From Cornus controversa (lineage: Eukaryota > Streptophyta > Magnoliopsida > Cornales > Cornaceae), in NCBI GenBank assembly GCA_026545225.1, contig CM048849.1, forward strand, positions 53,576,836 through 53,640,835: a DNA stretch of 64,000 nucleotides, read 5' to 3'. This document shows, one piece after another, positions 58,001-64,000 of the stretch; within the stretch, counting starts at the first letter, position 1, and each line of letters starts with the position of its first letter. The notes beneath the pieces are model-generated. The model was given only the letters and a program-made list of their open reading frames with translations. It was not told where the DNA came from and searched no databases. The position numbers were made by a program, and so were the translations under genes.

Positions 58001-61000
58001 ACCAAAATCTATGGGGGAAAGGTTGAATTTGTTATGGGCTTCGGTATTTATAACTTCCACCCTCAAATCCACTAAAATCCACCACTTAATGAAATCCTTT
58101 AAAATTTATGACTTTTTTAATACACCTAGACTTTTGTAGACTTTTTTAAAATCCTAATTGAATACCGTCAGATTTGTATGGATTCTTTAAGAGTCTGAAT
58201 TGAATTCACCTAGAATTTTGAAGTCTTTTAAAATCCTAATTGAATACACCCTCCTTAAATTTGGTCTAAAGGATGATACTTTCTATTTAATTTTTTTTTA
58301 TTTCTGACTTGTAGTTTGTCATCTAATGTTCCATGCTAGCATTGGCGCCATGCACATTTCACCACTTAATTAATATATTTCTATTGCTTTTTTTTTTGGT
58401 GCCAAGGTTCAATCACTTGTATATATGCATGGATATTGAAATTAATATTTTAAAATTAGTTTAATCAATATAAATAAAATATATTACCATTTGTCGTTTG
58501 CACAATCATATTGGTCACTTTGTATTATTTGTGTACATTTGAGATTTGAAAGTCATCTTTTAATACAACACTGTAAGGAAATGATTAGAAAAAGTATGAT
58601 ATCCAGATGCTTAATCTTAATCTTCTGATACTGAATTTCTGACTCTCTGGGCAGCAGTCATTCAGACATTAATCTGGTTGAATTGGGAAATGAAACGGTC
58701 AAGGATGAGGATCGTGCTGTTTTGCTGGAGGGAGGCCTCACAAAATCGGCTTCTGCGAAGTTTTATACTTCATCCATCAAAGTGAACTTAATTAGGTGGC
58801 TTGCTGTTTGATATGCTTCAGTGAAGTTTCATGTTAGTTCTCTTTGTAGGAGTCCTTCTTACCTTCTGCACCTCTTTATTTTCTAGGTTTCTAACACTGG
58901 ATGACACTTTCTTGCTAGAAAATCGAGCAACTCTGAGAGCTATGTGAGTCCCTGTTGTTTTGTTGTCATGTCGATGATAACAAACACTTGACAGCTCTTC
59001 ATTCTTTCTTATATATAATATTATAATTTTATGTAGGTCTGAGTTTGGGGCAATTCTGGTATATTTCTTCATATGTGACCGAACAGATATATTGGCAGAA
59101 TCTACCAAGGTGCTTTTATTTTTCTGGGTTGCATTTTGAATTTTCATTCATGAGTTCATTTACATTTTGTTTTGAAACACTTTCAGGGTCTTTTTGGTAA
59201 GTTTTAATCTTGGCTAATATTGCATAATGATTATGTTTATAATGCTGAAGTTGATCTGTTAGAATCTGTTGCATTTCAATAATCATCCCTGCTACAGAGA
59301 TACACACGTATAAGCTTGGGGATATAATGCAAATTGAAAATTAGAGTTTGGATATGGTTAATCCCATGTAGCTAATATATCCTGCCTCTCTCTGTGTGTG
59401 GTCAAGAGATTAATTCCTTGGACTTGGACCAGGTTATCATAAATTGATGTTACTCTACCAAGTGTATAGACATTGATGTTCTTTCTATCTTCTTTTTTTC
59501 TTTAGTTTGGGGTGTTTTGGGGGGAAGGGAAGGTAGGGGCAGACTGAAAAGTTTTGACTTGCGAGGTCAAATTAGTAGTATGGAACTAAAATTTTAAAAA
59601 ATGATAAAGTGTATAATGTTTTATTTACATTAGATTTTTTTTTTATAAAGTGGGTCTAAGAAAATTATTATAAAGTAAAAGTACTCCAATTTTGCATCTT
59701 AAACGAAATGAGCAGACTGAAATTATCAGTATTCTACGAGATCCAACAATATTGTAGAAAGATTCATATATTTCTTTCTATAATACTATATTTATTATTG
59801 TTATTGTAGTACATAAATTTTTATTGTATAATAAAGATACAGATCAATTTACAATTTCATAAATCAACAAGTGCATAAAATGGGAAGAAGAATAAGGATA
59901 GGGGTCGTATTTGGAATTTTTTGATCTTTCCTAAAACGTGGACTTCCAAAAGTAAGACCTAAAAAGTAAGTGTAAGGCTTAAAGAGAGAAAGGAGTAGCT
60001 TTTAGCAATGATGAGAACACCAGAGAGTAGAGAACTTAGTGGAATTCTGAGCTGTCACATGAGGTCTTCAAGTGTAGGCTCTAGATGAGGCAGAGGGGCG
60101 AGACTTCAGTAATCTCCCTTTTCGTCTTAATTACATCTTCATTCTACTTTCTTCTTCTTCTTTTTTTGATTCCCTTAAATCGGCCTAATTACTCATTTTA
60201 TACTACCCTACCATCAAATAAAGATCATAAATTTGAAGGAATTATCTCTTGATCATTGATTGATCAGTTGCAAGATTCCGGGGGATATGCCCATGTTAGA
60301 GAGGGTCATGATGAATTATTTAGCTTAATCGGGTAGGAAAGGCCAGGCATTTAATGTGACTGTAAGTAAAAGGAATCTTCATTAAATGCGAGGGCTCGTC
60401 GGCTAGTTCCCATTCCTTCCTCTCAGGAGATCACTCCACTTCCTCTGTGACATGTCGAAGAGTACTCATCTCACTTGGGCCACGGTGGGGAGGCCTGGGT
60501 GTGGAAAGATGATGTGCTATATATGTGGTGTGCTCTCTCCAAATGCTATGAGATCTTTTGGGATAAAACCCAAGAACAAAACCGTGCGGGCTAGGTCCAA
60601 AGCGGACAACATCATAACATGTGGTGGAGCGGGTCGTTAAAAATGGTATCAAAGTTGGACCTAGCAAGAGATGGGGGGGCGTTGAACAAGCCCAAACAGG
60701 TCAGCGAGGGCGTTGAGTCCCTAGGGAGGGTGACTGTGGCATCCCACATCGCCTGGGTGTGGAAAGAGGATGTGCTATATATGTGGTGTGCTCTCTCCAA
60801 ATGGTATAAGGCATGTTGGGGTAAAACCCAAGAACAAAACCGTGTGGGCTTGGCCCAAAGCGGACAATATCATACCATGTGGTGGAGTGGGTCGTTACAA
60901 TAACAACCCATGCTTTCTATCTTTTTATGATTAATATGTTTTTAAAGGAACATTCCTAAGATTGGGAAGGGATGTTATATTTATGCTTTACAGTCGTGTT

Positions 61001-64000
61001 TATAATGCAATAGGCTTGAACCTGCTGTAGATTTGATTTTTTTTTGGTGTTTTCCCTTGGACAGAAATACAACCGCGATCTTTTCCTCTTCCTCTACATT
61101 CTTCTTGTCATAGTTTCAGCAATGGCTTCACTCAAGAAACTTAATGACAAGTCAGCATTTTCTGGAAAATCCTTACTTTACCTTAATCGGCATCAGACAG
61201 AGGAGTGGAAAGGATGGATGCAGGCAAGTAATTTTGCAGAATTCATAACTTGCACTCCGTTTATATGGATAGTCATATGATTTTGGTTTTTGCTCATTGG
61301 AAAATATCAGCTTGAAGCCTGCAAAAACTGTGCTGTACATTACAATTTTCTGATTGAGTTGAATGTTAAATATTGTCCTTTTGCTGCTTTGTTCTATTTA
61401 TATAATGTACTTGTACACATTGTCTAGTGCAAAGAATTCCAAGTATATTTAAGGCTGTGTACATTTTCCTGCTGTATTGACAACAGGTCCTCTTTTTAAT
61501 GTATCACTACTTTGCTGCAACGGAGATATACAATGCAATTCGTGTTTTTATTGCTGCATATGTCTGGATGACTGGATTTGGCAACTTTTCCTACTATTAC
61601 ATCCGAAAGGATTTTAGCCTTGGAAGGTTTGCACAGGTAAAATTATTGATTTTGGACCATAATGTTATTTCACTTTATGATGTGATGATTACTTTTAATT
61701 GTATTAATTTAAGATTCCTTCAAATTTTTGTTGTCCTTTCTATGCAGATGATGTGGCGGCTAAATTTTCTAGTGGCATTTTGTTGTATCATTCTTAGCAA
61801 TGACTATATGCTGTACTATATCTGCCCAATGCACACGCTTTTCACTCTCATGGTGTATGGAGCCCTTGGTATTTTCAACAAGTATAATGAGATAAGATCA
61901 GTGATGGCTGTGAAGATTCTCACATGCTTTCTTGTGGTTATCCTGATTTGGGAAATTCCTGGATTTTTTGACTTTTTATGGTGGCCTTTAACATTCCTGT
62001 TAGGTCAGTGATCAATCTAATCGCTTTACCCTCATTTTATCATATTGGTTTCTTATAATGTATAATTTGGCAAAGTTAATTCCGAGCTCCATTTGGGTCG
62101 GGTCACTTCGTAATGTGAATAATTTTGAGGACAGTCAATTACTGATCTCTAGTTCTATATTTGTGGGGTTCGAGTTCATGGAACTTTAGCAAATTTCCAT
62201 GGATTTTCCTTGTTTTGCAAAACCCTGCTTTTTTATATGTGCTTTTGATGTTTTCTTTTAAATTACAATTTTTTTCATAGAAGTAACAAATTTTTTATAG
62301 TTTTTAAGGTAATATGTGATATCTTGAGAGTTAATAATGCTGTTAAATTGTTACTGTATTGGATTGAGTTGAACCCTGCAGAAAATGTTTTACTTGAGCT
62401 GGGTTTTTAAAGATATAAAATATGTTTGTACTTTGTGCCTGCTGGCACTAAGCACGTAAGTAATAGTTTTCTATGATGGCAGGATACACTGACCCTGCAA
62501 AGCCAGATCTCCCTCGATTGCATGAATGGCATTTCAGATCTGGGCTTGATCGTTATATATGGATCATCGGGATGATATATGCCTATTTTCACCCCAATGT
62601 AATTTCTTGAAGGTTCGTTTGCTTTGTAGTTGTTGCATTTTGGTTGTGCCAATGCCTAAAATTTAAATTCTTTTTAATATCTTAGGTTGAGAAGTGGATG
62701 GAGAAATTGGAAGAATCTGAAACCAGGCGGAGACGCACAACCAAAACATGCATTGTTGTGGTTTCCTTAGTTGTGAGTTGGATTTTCCTGTGATCATACT
62801 ATCACTGTCATTTGCTTGGATTTTCAAATGATCTTTGCTACTCCATATTTCTTTATTTTGTGGTCTGACTTTTTATACAAATTTAACCTTTTTAGGTTGG
62901 CTATTTATGGTATGAATTTATTTACAAGCTGGACAAGGTCACATACAACAAGTTCCATCCGTACACATCATGGATTCCAATAACGTGTGTATATATAATT
63001 CTTATTCTTATTTTTGTTTTACTTCATACTATCAATTTTGTTATTATTTTTATCATCATTTTTTTTCTGTAAATGATATTTTTTTTATCATTGTTATATT
63101 TTTGTATGAGAATTTTCCTGAGTGAAATTGTGGCATGTTGAGCATTTAGTTCCATACAATGCTCTCATCTAGTTTGCAGCACCTTACTCTCACCTTTCCT
63201 TTATTTTGATTTCAGTGTTTACATATGCTTGAGGAATTTCACTCAGGAGCTTCGGAATTTGTCATTGACTCTCTTTGCGTAAGTTCTAGTTCGCCCCACT
63301 TGGTTAAATCACACCTTTTTATAGTATTTACACAAAAGCATATTTATGGTCTGGGTGATTGTACAACTGCTCCATACTACTAGGTGGCTTGGCAAAGTTA
63401 CTTTGGAGACGTATATTTCCCAGTTCCACATTTGGCTGAGGTGCGTAATTTTTTTTTTTTCCATTCCCATTTTTACTTTGTCAAATCAGACCTGATTTTT
63501 AATTGAGAGGGATAGACTGGATACAGTCTACATGTAGTAGCTAATATTTCTACACAACTATAGCCATATCTAATATCTAATTTATTACTACTACATATGC
63601 TTTTTACTCAAGATTGTCATTTATTCACGGTTACATAATTCTTGTGAGCACAGAAATTGAGAGGAACAAAAGTAAATATTATTATTTTTTCTGATCTGAC
63701 AGGGTTTTTAAAGTAGGGAAACAGTGCTTTTGAAGCTAACTAGGTGCATAGCCTAATTACTTCCTGATTTTTTGTGCAGATCAAGCACGCCTAATGGACA
63801 GCCTAAGTGGCTTCTTTCTCTTATCCCAGAGTATCCTTTGCTCAACTTCATGCTAACAACTGCCATTTATGTCTTGGTAAGATTTTTTAAAAGTTCAAAA
63901 TTTAAAGAGCTAAAAATACTCTCATTCTAATTCTTTTGCATTCTGTTGTTATTTTGGCTTGCCTCTGTAGATATCCCATCGGCTCTTTGAACTGACCAAT
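55090..64000 (+). CDS. RWA: REDUCED WALL ACETYLATION (RWA) protein, 3' end outside window
   Basis: Fifteen exons: 55090-55122, 55790-55881, 58658-58795, 58887-58943, 59037-59109, 61065-61223, 61487-61636, 61748-62003, 62483-62598, 62686-62772, 62896-62984, 63216-63278, 63384-63440, 63780-63876 and 63971 to the edge. All phases agree, giving 499 residues of an expected 550-570. It is a multi-pass membrane protein of the Cas1p/10TM acyltransferase type. Recognisable family blocks: [130 protein letters not shown] and [10 protein letters not shown]. Arabidopsis RWAs are Golgi/endomembrane proteins needed for acetylation of wall polysaccharides such as xylan, probably by supplying acetyl groups; the role here is by homology. 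Intron 6 has a GC donor (CAG then GCAAGT). The exon-3 acceptor is a tandem CAGCAG. Introns 2 and 5 host transposons. Confidence 0.96.
57271..58254. mobile_element. Harbinger-type non-autonomous element, copy 2, 984 bp
   Basis: TTA flanks both ends (57268-57270 and 58255-58257). The ends are GGAGGGTGTAGTCAATTAGG and, reverse-complemented, GGAGGGTGTATTCAATTAGG. It lies in RWA intron 2, inverted relative to copy 1 at 41520-42404. It contains a repeated TAGACTT-type segment near its left end. The frame at minus 58072-57782 is the counterpart of the one in copy 1 and has no known domain. Confidence 0.85.
60447..60899 (+). mobile_element. TRIM-type LTR element (fossil) in RWA intron 5
   Basis: Two direct repeats of about 165-195 bases, at about 60447-60641 and 60735-60899, share GCCTGGGTGTGGAAAGA, GCTATATATGTGGTGTGCTC, AAACCCAAGAACAAAACCGT and CCAAAGCGGACAA, and end in GGGTCGTTA-type sequence. 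Right after the first is TGGTATCAAAG, a typical initiator-Met-tRNA primer-binding site; a purine-rich AGGGAGGG precedes the second. The internal part is under 100 bases with no protein, as expected of terminal-repeat retrotransposons in miniature. The structure looks complete but aged, judging by clear divergence between the two repeats. No flanking duplication was identified. Confidence 0.8.

Noticed and set aside
60431-60903. Overlapping frames on both strands in RWA intron 5
   Set aside because: They fall in the terminal repeats of the TRIM element, which has no proteins of its own.

Overview
The window is nuclear DNA of a flowering plant, most likely a eudicot. It is AT-rich, with long introns full of transposon debris, GT-AG splice junctions, (GA)n/(CT)n-rich 5' leaders, and plant-specific proteins (an X8 callose-binding protein, a GIP1-like protein, a TPK channel and an RWA wall acetylation protein). 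I cannot name the species. I found no bacterial operon, CRISPR array, rRNA gene or convincing tRNA gene.

Layout: 1-1.4 kb is tandem satellite-like DNA at the window edge. 2.9-4.1 kb (minus strand) is a four-exon GPI-anchored X8 (CBM43) protein gene. 5-11 kb is intergenic and holds a Harbinger-like relic, a 1.4-kb hAT with intact ends and a 1.1-kb foldback element. 12.2-27.0 kb (plus) is a ten-exon gene for a GBF-interacting-protein-1-like protein of 868 residues; its introns carry MITEs, a LINE 3' fragment, a possible SINE and an old Ty3/gypsy scrap. 27-37 kb is repeat-rich, with two MITEs, a GGT-rich minisatellite and one member of an unusual TIR family. 37.2-37.6 kb (minus) is the first exon of an F-box gene. 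38.3-46.4 kb is a nest of DNA transposons inserted into one another. 47.7-52.8 kb (plus) is a two-exon TPK-type two-pore K+ channel. 55.1-64.0 kb (plus) is a REDUCED WALL ACETYLATION (RWA) gene that runs off the right edge after 15 visible exons.

The genes do not form a pathway. Two (X8 protein and RWA) act on the cell wall, one is a membrane channel, one is a nuclear coactivator-like protein and one is a likely SCF adaptor fragment; their proximity is ordinary for a plant chromosome.

The most noteworthy structure is in the repeats. (1) Two copies, 931 and 921 bp, of a TIR family whose interior is a degenerate tandem array; both have target-site duplications and one sits inside another TIR element that has its own 10-bp duplication. 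(2) Paired blocks about 12.4-12.7 kb apart link the F-box locus with the TPK locus and suggest a decayed segmental duplication: exon 1 of the F-box gene survives at one site and only a 3' exon at the other, antisense in the TPK intron. (3) A GC-AG intron lies in RWA. (4) A TRIM element lies in an RWA intron. Repeat ends and duplications were read by eye; exon joins were checked for phase.
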